NCBI GenBank assembly: GCA_014874485.1
Contig: JADBJK010000063.1
Span: 1-64,000, forward strand
Origin: Chloroflexota bacterium
GTDB taxonomy: Bacteria > Chloroflexota > Anaerolineae > DTLA01
Length of the DNA: 64,000 bases
Direction of reading: 5' to 3'
Positions 38,575 to 48,816 of the stretch are shown piece after piece; within the stretch, counting starts at the first letter, position 1, and the number at the start of each line of letters is the position of its first letter. Position numbers and translations under genes: made by a program. Below the pieces are notes generated by a model. It did not search any database. It saw only the letters and a list, made by a program, of their open reading frames with translations, and had not been told where the DNA came from.

Positions 38575-39172
38575 GGCGTGTCATTGCGGGGCGAAGCCCC
38601 GAAGCAATCCCGGCAGGCTGTCATTCTGAGCGGCGAAGCCGCGAAGAATCTCGCCAACCGAGATTGCTTCGCTTCGCTCGCAATGACAGGCACAAGTTGT
38701 CATTGCGAGGGTGCGAAGCACCCGAAGCAATCTCCCTCACCCCAGCCCTCTCCCGCGCGGCGGGCGAGGGAGCGCATCTGTCATTCTGAGCGGCGAAGCC
38801 GCGAAGAATCTCGCCAACCGAGATGCTTCGCTTCGCTGACAATGGCGTGAGAAGGCACGTGCGACGCACCTCCGAGGTGCGTCGCACGTGGGCCGAGCGA
38901 GGTTGCTTCCCTTCGCTCGCAATGACAGGCACAAGTTGTCATTGCGAGGGTGCGAAGCACCCGAAGCAATCTCCCTCACCCCAGCCCTCTCCCGCGCGGC
39001 GGGCGAGGGAGCGCATCTGTCATTCTGAGCGGCGAAGCCGCGAAGAATCTCGCCAACCGAGATGCTTCGCTTCGCTGACAATGGCGTGAGAAGGCACGTG
39101 CGACGCACCTCCGAGGTGCGTCGCACGTGGGCCGAGCGAGGTTGCTTCGCTTCGCTCGCAATGACAATCCCG
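38575..39172. repeat. REP/MITE-like cluster including a 239-bp tandem duplication
   Basis: 35-bp palindromes at 38856 and 39095 (239 bp apart) inside near-identical flanks. Confidence 0.9.
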
Positions 39173-39188
39173 TGAGGGAGGCAAGGCC

Positions 39189-39764
39189 ATGGACGTGGCT
39201 TTCGCGGTTCCGCTCGTTGGCTATCTTCTTGGCTCCATCCCCACGGCGGTCATCGTATCGCGCCGTGTGGCAGGCGTGGACATCCGCACCCTGGGCGACG
39301 CCAACATGGGCGCGCGGAACGTTTCGCGGACGTTGGGCTGGAAACCGGCGGTGGTGGTCGCCGTCGTGGACTTTGCCAAGGGCGCGGCTCCAGTGATGCT
39401 TGCCAGGGCATTGCGGCTGGACCTGGCGTGGCAGATTGCGGCGGGCATCGGCGCCCTGCTGGGGCACGATTTCCCGCTGTTCGCTCGGTTCCAGGGAGGC
39501 CAGGGCCTGGCTACCACGCTGGGGGTGCTGATGGTCCTCGCAACACCGCAGATGTCGGTCGGCCTCGCGGTGTATGGCCTGCTGTATCTGCTGACCCGAA
39601 ACTCGGACCTGGGCGCGGGCGTCGGTATCGGCCTGGCCGTCCTGCTCATGGTCTTGGCTGCGCAACCGGCGGGCGTGATTCTCGCCAGCCTGGGCATGAT
39701 TCTGTCCATACCGGCCAAGCAGGCGCTGGACAGGCCCAGGCGCATGCGCCTGCAAAAGATGTAG
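39189..39764 (+). CDS. plsY: Glycerol-3-phosphate acyltransferase PlsY-like
   Basis: YLLGSIPTAVIVSRRVAGVDIRTLGDANMGARNVSRTLGWKPAVVVAVVDFAKGAAPVMLA...LLGHDFPLFARFQGGQGLATTLGVLM. Confidence 0.9.
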   Translation: MDVAFAVPLVGYLLGSIPTAVIVSRRVAGVDIRTLGDANMGARNVSRTLGWKPAVVVAVVDFAKGAAPVMLARALRLDLAWQIAAGIGALLGHDFPLFARFQGGQGLATTLGVLMVLATPQMSVGLAVYGLLYLLTRNSDLGAGVGIGLAVLLMVLAAQPAGVILASLGMILSIPAKQALDRPRRMRLQKM

Positions 39765-39773
39765 CCGGCGCGC

Positions 39774-40466
39774 CTATCGCGGGTGCGTGATCGTTCCCAG
39801 CATCTCCCAGCCGCGCGCCTGCGCGTGGGCGGCCAGCACCCTGTCCGGGTACGTGGCCACCGGATGGCCGACCGTCTGGAGCAGCGGGATGTCCGTGCGG
39901 CTGTCGGCGTAGGCGTAGGCACTCGGCCAGTCCAGGGCCAGCCCCTCGCGGGCGGCGAGGCGGCGGATGCCTTCCACCTTGCCCCGTCCGGTGATGGCCA
40001 GCCCGACGGCCCGGCCCGTGTACACCCCATCGCGCACCTCGGCCTCGGTGCCCACCACGTAGGGCACGCCCAACTCGGCGGCCAGCATCTCCAGGAGTTC
40101 GCGGAACCCGCCCGACACCAGCATGACGACGTGGCCCTCGCGCTGGTGGTGGCGGAGGCGCTCCACCACGTCGGGGCGGAGGCCGGGCAGGATGCGCCAC
40201 TCCAGCAGGAAGCGGAACAGGGCTTGCCCTTCCTCCACCGACATGCCGCGCAGGACCCACGTCAAATCCCGCGCCCACGACCCGTAGAACCGCTCGTCGT
40301 TGAGGAGGCGCATGAGGTTCAGGGGACGCAGGGCCAGATGTGCCAACAGGTAGGTCCAGAGCAGCCCTGTGCGCTCCCGTCTCTCGCGGAAGTAGTCCGA
40401 CATGTCCTTCCACAGGTGGCCCGAGTACAGGGTGCCGTCAAAGTCAAAGAATGCCGCCGTGTGCAT
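39774..40466 (-). CDS. HAD-IB family phosphatase
   Basis: AAFFDFDGTLYSGHLWKDM...VMLVSGGFRELLEMLAAELGVPYVVGTEAEVRDGVYTGRAVG...AYADSRTDIPLLQTVG. Confidence 0.92.
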   Translation of the reverse strand: MHTAAFFDFDGTLYSGHLWKDMSDYFRERRERTGLLWTYLLAHLALRPLNLMRLLNDERFYGSWARDLTWVLRGMSVEEGQALFRFLLEWRILPGLRPDVVERLRHHQREGHVVMLVSGGFRELLEMLAAELGVPYVVGTEAEVRDGVYTGRAVGLAITGRGKVEGIRRLAAREGLALDWPSAYAYADSRTDIPLLQTVGHPVATYPDRVLAAHAQARGWEMLGTITHPR

Positions 40467-40530
40467 GTTCGTGCCTCCGCCATCTCACCTGTCAGTGCGA
40501 GCGCAGCCCCGAAGCAATCCGGGCAGACCG

Positions 40531-40835
40531 TCATTCCGAGGCGCGGAGCGCCGAAGAATCTCGTCAACCGAGATGCTTCGCTTCGCTCAGCATGACAGAT
40601 GACTCCTCTGTCATTCTGAGGCGCGGAGCGCCGAAGAATCTCGTCAACCGAGATGCTTCGCTTCGCTCAGCATGACAGATGACTCCTCTGTCATTCTGAG
40701 GCGCGGAGCGCCGAAGAATCTCGTCAACCGAGATGCTTCGCTTCGCTCAGCATGACAGATGACTCCTCTGTCATTCTGAGGCGCGGAGCGCCGAAGAATC
40801 TCGTCAACCGAGATGCTTTGCTTCGCTCGCAGTGG
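40531..40835. repeat. 80-bp tandem repeat array (about 4 units)
   Basis: gactcctctgtcattctgaggcgcggagcgccgaagaatctcgtcaaccgagatgcttcgcttcgctcagcatgacagat recurs at 40601, 40681, 40761. Confidence 0.95.
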
Positions 40836-40953
40836 GTGGGATTGTAGAATGTGCGCGATTCGCCAACGGAAGGCAGGACCGAATCAACCCGCCTTGCAAA
40901 CCCATCTGGGGCGTATTATAATCCATACCACATTCGGGAGGAAAACGCGGCGC

Positions 40954-41475
40954 ATGGCAGGCTACACGGTGTATCCCATCGGACATGTGGAGAACGGCAT
41001 CACCGAACTGGACGGCGTGGTCTGGGAAGACGTGGAGTCCAGGGTGGTGGTGGCGCCTGAGTACGCCGACGGGCTGGAGGGGATAGACGACTTCTCGCAC
41101 ATCATCGTCATCTGCTACCTGCACCGCCGGGAGCACGGACAGACGCACGAGCGCCGCCTGCGCGTGCACCCGCAGGGGCGCGAGGACCTGCCGCTGGTGG
41201 GCGTGTTCGCGACGCGAAGCCCCAAGCGGCCCAATCCCATTGCCATTACCGTCGTGCCGCTCATCCGCCGCGAGGGGAACGTGCTCCACGTCAGGGGCCT
41301 GGACATGGCCGACGGGACGCCGGTGCTGGACATCAAGCCGTACCTGCCCCGCGGCGACCGGGTGGAGAACGCACGGGTGGCGGACTGGCTCCGCCGCCTG
41401 TGGGAGGCGAACGACAAGGGGGACAGCGCGGACTCTCGGCAGAAGGAGGCGACCAATGCGAATCCGGGACTTTGA
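40954..41475 (+). CDS. TsaA/TrmO family protein (tRNA m6t6A methyltransferase family)
   Basis: YTVYPIGHVENG...LEGIDDFSHIIVICYLHR...VGVFATRSPKRPNPIAITVVPLIRREGNVLHVRGLDMADGTPVLDIKPYLP. Confidence 0.92.
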   Translation: MAGYTVYPIGHVENGITELDGVVWEDVESRVVVAPEYADGLEGIDDFSHIIVICYLHRREHGQTHERRLRVHPQGREDLPLVGVFATRSPKRPNPIAITVVPLIRREGNVLHVRGLDMADGTPVLDIKPYLPRGDRVENARVADWLRRLWEANDKGDSADSRQKEATNANPGL

Positions 41476-41872
41476 GGTCAAAGACTGCGACCGAATCGTG
41501 GAAATCCTCAAGGCGAACCAGCAGTACGGGCATCCAGAGATGGACGGCCCCGAAGCGATGAAGCGGGTGGCCGAATGCCAGGCTGCCGAGTTCCTTGTGG
41601 CCGAGGAGGACGGCCAGGTTGTGGGCATGATTCGCGGCGTGTTTGACGGGTCCCGCGCCATCATCTACATCGCGTCGGTGCACCCGGACTACCAGCGCAG
41701 GGGAATCGGCCGCGCCCTCGTTCGCGCCATTGCGGAGCGGTTCAAGGCGCGCGGCGCCCAGAGCCTCTCGGTGGTCATTCCGGGCGAGGTCGGGTTCTGG
41801 GCCAAGATGCACTTCCGCCAGACCACCCGCATCATGACCGCCCACCCGATTGACTCCGTCTTGGAGGCATAG
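41456..41872 (+). CDS. GNAT family N-acetyltransferase
   Basis: MRIRDFEVKDCDRIVEIL...FLVAEEDGQVVGMIRGVFDGSRAIIYIASVHPDYQRRGIGRALVRAIAERFKARGA. Confidence 0.92.
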   Translation: MRIRDFEVKDCDRIVEILKANQQYGHPEMDGPEAMKRVAECQAAEFLVAEEDGQVVGMIRGVFDGSRAIIYIASVHPDYQRRGIGRALVRAIAERFKARGAQSLSVVIPGEVGFWAKMHFRQTTRIMTAHPIDSVLEA

Positions 41873-42044
41873 CCTCGCCTTTCGCGGAGGCGCGGCGGTC
41901 GGTGGCCTGGGGACGGGGTGCACCCTCGCGTCCTGCAATGCGGGCACGCTCGGGCCGCCGACGGGTTGCCCGCTTTGGCGTTCTTCCGATTGCGCGTATA
42001 ATCGCGGTGGCGGCGAGGCAACGCTGCCCTAGAAACGAGACGAC

Positions 42045-44912
42045 ATGCACCGAACTTACGTTGCCCTGGACTTGGAGACCACCGGGCTGGACACGGAGCG
42101 GGACTCCGTCATTGAGATTGGCGCGGTGAAGTTCCGGGGCAGGGAAGTCCTCGGCACCTGGTCTTCGCTGGTCAACCCGTCGCGCCCCATTCCCTACCGC
42201 ATCACGCAACTGACCGGCATCCGTGAGGAGGACGTGCGAGGCGCGCCCGCGCTGGCATCGGTCCTTCCCGATTTGGTGCGGTTTGTGGGAAACGCGCCTA
42301 TCGTAGGGCACAGCGTGCAGGTTGACCTCGCCTTCCTGGCCAAGCAGGGGGTGCTCACCAACGCGGACGCCATCGACACCTTTGAACTGGCGAGCATTCT
42401 CGTGCCCCACGCCCCGCGCTACAGTTTGGATATCCTGGCCCAGAACCTGGGCGTGCCCGCGACGGTGCACCATCGGGCGCTGGACGACGCTCAGACGGCG
42501 ATGAATCTGTTCAACGTCTTGCTGGAGCGCGCCCTGGCGTTGGACGTTCGCTTGCTGGAGGACATCGTCCGGCTGACGGAACGCAGCCAGTGGCCCCTGC
42601 GCCACCTGTTCCGGGATGTCCTCGCGTACAAGGGACGGTCGGCGTTCGTTACCGGAAGCCTGGGCCAGCAGGTGCAGTCCAAGGTCGGCGACGACGCCTA
42701 CGCCCTGGGCCTCCTCATGCTCCGCGAGGACGAAGAGGCCCCCCTGCGCCCGACGACGCGGAAAGCGCCGGTTGACGTGGACCGAGTGGCGCGGATGCTG
42801 GAGGAGGGCGGGGACTTCGCGCGCCGCTTCCCCCACTTTGAACACCGGCCGCAGCAGGTGGAGATGCTCCGCGCCGTCGCCCGCAGCCTGAACGAGGGCC
42901 ACCACCTGCTAGTGGAGGCGGGCACCGGCACCGGCAAGTCGCTGGCCTATCTCCTGCCGGCCATGCACTTCGCCCTGGAGAACGAGCGCCCCGTCGTCAT
43001 CTCTACCAACACCATCAACCTGCAGGAGCAGTTGTACACCAAGGACATCCCGGACATCCAGAAAGTGCTGGACCTGGACGTGCGGGTGGCGCTGCTGAAG
43101 GGGCGCAGCAACTACCTGTGCCTGCGCCGCCTGACCGCCATGCGCGCCCGCGACAACCTGAGCGAGGACGAACTGCGCGTCCTGGCGAAGGTGCTCATCT
43201 GGCAGCAGACCACGGCCACTGGCGACGTTACCGAGTTGTTCCTGCCCACCTTCCAGGAGCGGGCGGTGTGGTCACAGATTTCGTCCGAGCAGGAAAGTTG
43301 CCTGGCCGAGGACTGCCCCCACAGGCAGAAGGGGCGCTGCTTCTTCTACCGCGCCCGCCGCCGGGCCGAACGCGCCCACATCATCATCGTCAACCACGCG
43401 CTCCTCATGTCCGACGTGGCCGTGGAGAACCGCGTCCTGCCCGAATACAAGTACCTCATCGTGGACGAGGCGCACCATTTTGAGGATGCCATCACCCGCC
43501 AACTGAGTTTCCAGGCCGACCGCGCCACGCTGGACCGCCAACTGGGGGAAATCAGCCAGAGGGTGAGCGCGGGGCGGTATCGGGGCTTCCTCACTGACGT
43601 GGCCATGCGCTGCCGCAACGCCGTACCTGGGCCGCTGTTCCGCGACCTGGAGCGGCTCCTGGACGACGTGCGGAAGGACGTGGACCTGGCCCAGCGGACG
43701 CTGGGAGACTTCTTCGCCATTGCCGAGGAGTTCTTAACCGAGCACGCCAACGGGGCCGACGATTCGGGCTATAGCCAGCGGCTTCGCATCACGCCTGGGG
43801 TGCGCGCGCAGCCCGCGTGGAACCTGGTGGAGACGGCGTGGCAGGATTGCGCTACCATCCTCACGCGGCTGGACCGAGGACTCCAGCAATTGGGCCAGGC
43901 GCTGGAAGGGCTGGACGACTACGAGGTGCCCGAACTGGACGCCATGCTCCAGGATTTGGCCGCGCACATCCTGCGCCTGCGCTCCATTCGCGACCAGATT
44001 GGGCAGGTTGTCTTCAAGCCGTCCGACAATCAGATTTGCTGGCTGGAGCGGAACACGGAGCGGGGCATTCTGTCGCTGAACGCCGCGCCGCTGCGGGTGG
44101 GCGACCTGGTGCGCCAGCACATCTTCAGCCAGAAGGAGGCGGTGATTCTCACGTCGGCGACCTTGTGCGTCGGCGGGAAGTTTGACTATATGCGCGACCG
44201 CTTGGGGGCGTGGGACGCCGAGGAACTGGCGGTGGGTTCGCCCTTTGACTACAAGGCGTCCACCCTGGTGTACGTTCCGCTGGACATGCCCGAACCGCAC
44301 GAGCCGTACTACCAGCGCAACGTGGAGGAGGCGCTGGTGCAGTTGTGCACGGCCATGGGCGGGCGAACGCTGGTGCTGTTCACGTCGTACAGCCAGTTGC
44401 GGGCGACCGCGCGCGCCATCTCCAAGCGCCTGGCCGAGGAGGACATCCTGGTGCTGGAGCACGGCGATGGCGGGTCGCGCCAGCAGTTGCTCACCACCTT
44501 CCGCGAGACGCCCCGCGCGGTGCTCCTGGGGACCCGCTCGTTCTGGGAGGGGATTGACGTCATGGGCGAGGCGCTGAGTTGCCTGGTCATCGCCCGCCTG
44601 CCCTTCGCCGTGCCCACGGAGCCGATTTTCGCCGCCCGCAGCGGGACCTTTGAGGACCCGTTCAACCAGTACGCGGTGCCCGAAAGCGTGCTGCGGTTCC
44701 GCCAGGGGTTTGGCCGACTCATCCGCAGCCGCACGGACCGGGGCGTGTTCGTGGTGCTGGACAAGCGCATCCTCAGCAAGGCGTATGGCCGCATGTTCCT
44801 GGACTCCCTGCCGGTGTGCACCGTCCGCAAGGGCAGCCTGACCGAGTTGGCCGAAACGGCGCGGCGGTGGGTGGACGGCCCGACGAAGTCCCCGTCGGCG
44901 TCCGAAGATTAG
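42045..44912 (+). CDS. dinG: DinG-family helicase with N-terminal DEDDh exonuclease domain
   Basis: TYVALDLETTGLDTERDSVIEIGAVKF; EAGTGTGKSLAYLLPAM; IVDEAHHFEDA; GTRSFWEGIDVMGEALSCLVIARLPF; Cys set compatible with a 4Fe-4S cluster. Confidence 0.93.
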   Translation: MHRTYVALDLETTGLDTERDSVIEIGAVKFRGREVLGTWSSLVNPSRPIPYRITQLTGIREEDVRGAPALASVLPDLVRFVGNAPIVGHSVQVDLAFLAKQGVLTNADAIDTFELASILVPHAPRYSLDILAQNLGVPATVHHRALDDAQTAMNLFNVLLERALALDVRLLEDIVRLTERSQWPLRHLFRDVLAYKGRSAFVTGSLGQQVQSKVGDDAYALGLLMLREDEEAPLRPTTRKAPVDVDRVARMLEEGGDFARRFPHFEHRPQQVEMLRAVARSLNEGHHLLVEAGTGTGKSLAYLLPAMHFALENERPVVISTNTINLQEQLYTKDIPDIQKVLDLDVRVALLKGRSNYLCLRRLTAMRARDNLSEDELRVLAKVLIWQQTTATGDVTELFLPTFQERAVWSQISSEQESCLAEDCPHRQKGRCFFYRARRRAERAHIIIVNHALLMSDVAVENRVLPEYKYLIVDEAHHFEDAITRQLSFQADRATLDRQLGEISQRVSAGRYRGFLTDVAMRCRNAVPGPLFRDLERLLDDVRKDVDLAQRTLGDFFAIAEEFLTEHANGADDSGYSQRLRITPGVRAQPAWNLVETAWQDCATILTRLDRGLQQLGQALEGLDDYEVPELDAMLQDLAAHILRLRSIRDQIGQVVFKPSDNQICWLERNTERGILSLNAAPLRVGDLVRQHIFSQKEAVILTSATLCVGGKFDYMRDRLGAWDAEELAVGSPFDYKASTLVYVPLDMPEPHEPYYQRNVEEALVQLCTAMGGRTLVLFTSYSQLRATARAISKRLAEEDILVLEHGDGGSRQQLLTTFRETPRAVLLGTRSFWEGIDVMGEALSCLVIARLPFAVPTEPIFAARSGTFEDPFNQYAVPESVLRFRQGFGRLIRSRTDRGVFVVLDKRILSKAYGRMFLDSLPVCTVRKGSLTELAETARRWVDGPTKSPSASED

Positions 44913-44933
44913 CGGAAGGCGGGTGTGCAGAGC

Positions 44934-45572
44934 ATGAGCGGGCGGGCCACGAGGCGGCGCACGGGGCTGGCGATGGTCGGCATCGTCCTGCTGCTGGTCG
45001 CCATGGCGGTGCCTCTTGCGGTGCTGTGGAACATCCTGCACTGCGCGTGGGTTGAGGACAAGGTCCCCGCCGACGCCATCCTCGTCCTGGGTGCGTCGGT
45101 GTGGCCCGACGAGCGTCCCAGCCCCATCCTGCTCAGCCGCATCCAGGCGGGCGTGGCGCTGTACAAGCAGGGCTACGCGCCGCGCATCATCGTGAGCGGG
45201 GGACTGGGACAACTCCCGCCGTCCGAGGCCGAGGCCATGCGCCGCGTGGCCGTCGGCATGGGCGTGCCGCCAGAGGACATTCTGATGGAAGACCGCTCCC
45301 ACTCCACACTGGACAACATCCGCAATAGCCGAGACATCATGGCGGCCCATGGCTGGCGGTCGGTGCTCCTGGTTTCGGACCCGTACCACATGTTCCGCGC
45401 GTGCCGCATCGCCGCCGACGAGGGACTTGAGGCCCACCCCGTGCCTGTGATGGACAGTCCTGGGTGGACGATCCTCCACCTGCGGGCGTACTACACGATC
45501 CGCGAGACCTTCGCCGTCATCGCATACGAAACCCTTCGCGTGGGGAGATGGCTTGTTGACCGACTATTCTGA
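44934..45572 (+). CDS. YdcF/SanA family (DUF218) protein
   Basis: AILVLGASVWPDERPSPILLSRIQAGVALYKQGYAPRIIVSGGLGQ...MEDRSHSTLDNIRNSRDIM. Confidence 0.9.
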   Translation: MSGRATRRRTGLAMVGIVLLLVAMAVPLAVLWNILHCAWVEDKVPADAILVLGASVWPDERPSPILLSRIQAGVALYKQGYAPRIIVSGGLGQLPPSEAEAMRRVAVGMGVPPEDILMEDRSHSTLDNIRNSRDIMAAHGWRSVLLVSDPYHMFRACRIAADEGLEAHPVPVMDSPGWTILHLRAYYTIRETFAVIAYETLRVGRWLVDRLF

Positions 45573-46905
45573 TGCCCTGCGTTATCTGTACGGACTTCCC
45601 AGTTGGCAGTACTGGGTAACGGATCGCGAGGTGGTGCCCCCGAACCTGGGGCGGTTTCGCACCCTGTTGCGCCGCCTGGGGTCGCCGCATCGCGCCTTCC
45701 CGTCGGTGCACGTCGCGGGGACCAAGGGCAAAGGCTCCACCAGCGCCATGATCGCGTCCATCCTGACCCAGGCGGGCTACCGCACGGGGCTGTACACCTC
45801 GCCGCACCTGCACACCTTCCGCGAGCGCATTCAGGTGGACGGCGAGATGATCTCCGAGGCCGAGGTCGCCGAACTGGCGGACTGGATTCGCCCCACCCTG
45901 GCCCATACCCCTGGGACAACCTTTGAGGCCATCACGGCCATCGCCTTTGAGCACTTCCGACGCCGTGGCGTGCAGGTCGCGGTGCTGGAGGTGGGGCTGG
46001 GCGGGCGGTTTGACGCCACCAACGTGGTGCATCCGATGGTCGCCGTCATCACGTCCATCGGCATGGACCACATGAACGTGCTGGGCAACACGCTGGAGCA
46101 GATCGCGGGGGAGAAGGCGGGCATCATCAAGCGGGGCGTGCCCGTGGTCTTCGCGCCGCAGAGGGAGGCCGCGGCTGCCGTCCTGGCCGAGCGGGCGCGG
46201 AAGCGGCGGGCGCGGCAGGTTTGGGCAGGCCGCGATTGGCGTTGGCAGCCGCTGAGCCACACGCACGCGGGGCAGCGGTTCACGGTGTTCGCGCCACGTT
46301 CCCCCTTCGGGTGGCCCAACCCCCTGGACGACCTGTTCATCCCGCTCATCGGGCGGCACCAACTGGGCAATGCGACCGCCGCCATCGCCGCTGTGGCCGA
46401 GTTGGAGCCGAGGGGCTTCCCCGTATCCGAGGACGCGCTGCGGCGCGGGCTGGCCGAGGTGCGGTGGCCAGCGCGGCTGGAAGTGATGCAGTCGTCTCCG
46501 TGGCTCGTCGTGGACGCGGCGCATACGGTAGAGTCGGTGGACGCGGCCCTGGAGACGGTGCAGGAGACGCTGGGCCGCGCGCCCGACGTGGTGATCTTCG
46601 GCGCGTCCGCCGACAAGGACGTGGCGGGGATGCTGCGACGGATTCCGCCTGCGACGCGGCTGGTCTTCGCCCGCGCTGCCCACGAGCGGGCCATGGACGT
46701 GGCCGAGTTGCAGGGAATCGCGCAGTCGCTGGGGCGCGGCTCGGCGGCCATGCCGTCCCCACGCGAGGCGCTGGCACACGCGCTCGCGAGCGTGGGCAGC
46801 GACGGCATCGTGCTGGCGCTTGGCTCCATCTTCCTGGCCGCCGAGGTGCGAGAGGCCTGGCTGGAGATGGCGGGCCGCCCGCTCCCGCCGAAGGACCCAG
46901 CGTAG
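45553..46905 (+). CDS. folC: Bifunctional folylpolyglutamate / dihydrofolate synthase
   Basis: HVAGTKGKGSTSAMIASILTQAGYRTGLYTSPHLHTFRERIQVDG...LGGRFDATNVVHPMVAVITSIGMDHMNVLGNTLEQIAGEKAGIIK. Confidence 0.95.
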   Translation: MLTDYSDALRYLYGLPSWQYWVTDREVVPPNLGRFRTLLRRLGSPHRAFPSVHVAGTKGKGSTSAMIASILTQAGYRTGLYTSPHLHTFRERIQVDGEMISEAEVAELADWIRPTLAHTPGTTFEAITAIAFEHFRRRGVQVAVLEVGLGGRFDATNVVHPMVAVITSIGMDHMNVLGNTLEQIAGEKAGIIKRGVPVVFAPQREAAAAVLAERARKRRARQVWAGRDWRWQPLSHTHAGQRFTVFAPRSPFGWPNPLDDLFIPLIGRHQLGNATAAIAAVAELEPRGFPVSEDALRRGLAEVRWPARLEVMQSSPWLVVDAAHTVESVDAALETVQETLGRAPDVVIFGASADKDVAGMLRRIPPATRLVFARAAHERAMDVAELQGIAQSLGRGSAAMPSPREALAHALASVGSDGIVLALGSIFLAAEVREAWLEMAGRPLPPKDPA

Positions 46906-46919
46906 CCGTACAGCGGCGC

Positions 46920-47092
46920 GTGTCATTGCGAGGAGCGCAGCGACGAAGCAATCCCGCTAGACTGTCATTCTGAGGTGCGCAGCGCCGAAGAATCTCGCCG
47001 GCGAGATGCTGCACGTGCGACGCACCTCGGAGGTGCGTCGCACGTGGGCCAATTGAATTGCATCGGGCACTTCGTGCCCTCGCAATGACAGG
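46920..47092. repeat. REP/MITE-like cluster with 35-bp palindrome (47012-47046)
   Basis: tcattgcgaggagcgcagcgacgaagcaatccc; cacgtgcgacgcacctcggaggtgcgtcgcacgtg. Confidence 0.8.
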
Positions 47093-47126
47093 GGGTCTCC
47101 GTGGTCAAGTATCAGCGTAGCGCGGG

Positions 47127-48230
47127 CTACTCCACGCTGACCTCGCTCTCGGGCAGGCGCTTGCGGCGCAGGCGGTACAGGAGGTGGCGCAGGCGCGGCC
47201 ACACGGTCGTGCCCGCCGCGTACACCAGCGGCACGTAGGTGAAATCATACGCGCCCATGTAGCGCACGACCCGCCCGCCGAACCCCTCCTTGAAGCGGTA
47301 CACGCCCCAGAGGCCGTCGCTCCGCTGGGCCGCGAGGGCCGCCGACGCGGGGTCCTGGCCGACCTCGTCGGGGATGCCCCAGAAGTCGTACACCTTGCAC
47401 CCGCGCGCCCGCGCCCACTGGATGGCGCGCCACTGGAGCAGGTGGTTGGGCATCAGGTTGCGGTAGCGGTTGGACGACGCGCCGTACATGTACCAGGCGG
47501 TCGCTCCGAAGGCGAAGACCATCAGCCCCGCGACGACCTCGCCGTTGTACTCGGCTAGCAGGAGCCGCGCCATGTCCGACGGCACGAAGATGCGGTACGC
47601 GTCGCGGTAGTACGCCTCGGCGTGGATGGGGAAGTCGTCGCGCAGGCTGGTGATCTGCGACAGGCGGTAGAACACCGACACGTCGGCCTCTGACCCCTCG
47701 CGCACCTGCACCCCCTTGCGCTCGGCCAGGCGGATGTTGTAGCGCGTCTTGGGCTTCATCCCCGCCAGGATTTCGTCGGGGTCGCGGTCAATGTCCAGGT
47801 GCAGGGTGCTGAGGGGCTGCACCTTGCCCGCGAAGTGGAACTTCAGGGCGGCCAACCGCTGTGCCAAATCGGGGCTGTGGGGCAGGTCGGGCTCCACGCG
47901 CAGGAAGATGGCGCGCCGCCGTCGGCAGATGGTGTGCAGCCCATCCACGACGGCCCCGACCAGGGTCGGGTTGTCCCAGTCCACCACGGGGCCTTTGGGC
48001 ACGTAGGCCACCGAGATGGGGCCCACGCGGCGGAAGAGGACCTGGGCCCCAGCCACGATGTCGCCGTCCTGGCGCGCGATGACCCTGCACGCCGACCAGG
48101 CGTGGTGCGACTTGAACTGCGCCCACTGGCACGTCTGGAGCAGGTGCCCGTGCCTGTGGTGCTCTACGAATCGGTTCCATTCCTCGTCCAGCCAGGGAGC
48201 CGGAGCCTGTACGTCAACGGTAATGGCCAT
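47127..48230 (-). CDS. FemAB/FemX-like peptidoglycan bridge aminoacyltransferase (GNAT-fold)
   Basis: HLLQTCQWAQFKSHHAWSACRVIARQDGDIVAGAQVLFRR...GMKPKTRYNIRLAERKGVQVREG...YMYGASSNRYRNLMPNHLLQWRAIQWARARGCKVYDFWGIPDE. Confidence 0.93.
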   Translation of the reverse strand: MAITVDVQAPAPWLDEEWNRFVEHHRHGHLLQTCQWAQFKSHHAWSACRVIARQDGDIVAGAQVLFRRVGPISVAYVPKGPVVDWDNPTLVGAVVDGLHTICRRRRAIFLRVEPDLPHSPDLAQRLAALKFHFAGKVQPLSTLHLDIDRDPDEILAGMKPKTRYNIRLAERKGVQVREGSEADVSVFYRLSQITSLRDDFPIHAEAYYRDAYRIFVPSDMARLLLAEYNGEVVAGLMVFAFGATAWYMYGASSNRYRNLMPNHLLQWRAIQWARARGCKVYDFWGIPDEVGQDPASAALAAQRSDGLWGVYRFKEGFGGRVVRYMGAYDFTYVPLVYAAGTTVWPRLRHLLYRLRRKRLPESEVSVE

Positions 48231-48394
48231 GTTTGCGGGTTCCCTCGGTGGTTTGCTCCGCCTATTATACCACAGTGGGCGGCGAAAGGGAGAATGGCGC
48301 ACGCCCGAGCGGGTGCCAAGTTTGCGGGGCGGGCGTTCGGATCGCGAAACCCGCGAGAGGGCGCGGGCGTTTGGATCGCGAAGGGGGGCGCGTG

Positions 48395-48795
48395 GTGGCG
48401 CGCGGGGCTGAACCCCCGCGCTGAACGGGCGAAGCCCCGCTGGGGCTGGGGCGCGCCGTTCCCTCGCCCGCCGGGAGAGGGCTAGGGTGAGGGGCGTTTG
48501 GAGCGCGAAAGACGCGAAAGGGCACGGAAGGCACGAAAGGGTGGGCCGCGGGGTGGCGCGCGGGGCTAAACCCCCGCGCTGAATGAACGAAGCCCCGCTG
48601 GGGCTGGGCGGGGCGTGCCGTGAACCTACAACCAGCCCGCAGGGCTTTGCCCCTTTAGCCCGATGGCTTCAGCCTCGGGCGAATGCGGCCGCGCGGGGCT
48701 AAACCCCCGCGCTGAACGGGCGAAGCCCCGCTGGGGTTGGGGTGCGCCATTCCCTCGCCCGCCGGGAGAGGGCTGGGGTGAGGGGCGCCCCGTGT
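48395..48795. repeat. Repeats of cgcggggctaaacccccgcgctgaa..gaagccccgctggggctgg and ccctcgcccgccgggagagggct.gggtgaggg
   Basis: Three copies of the first motif (about 48400, 48555, 48690) and two of the second (about 48460, 48750). Confidence 0.8.
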
Positions 48796-48816
48796 GTGAA
48801 CGCGGAAACAAAGGCT

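Noticed and set aside
40531-40835. Possible CRISPR array
   Set aside because: 80-bp units are identical along their whole length; no unique spacers and no cas genes.
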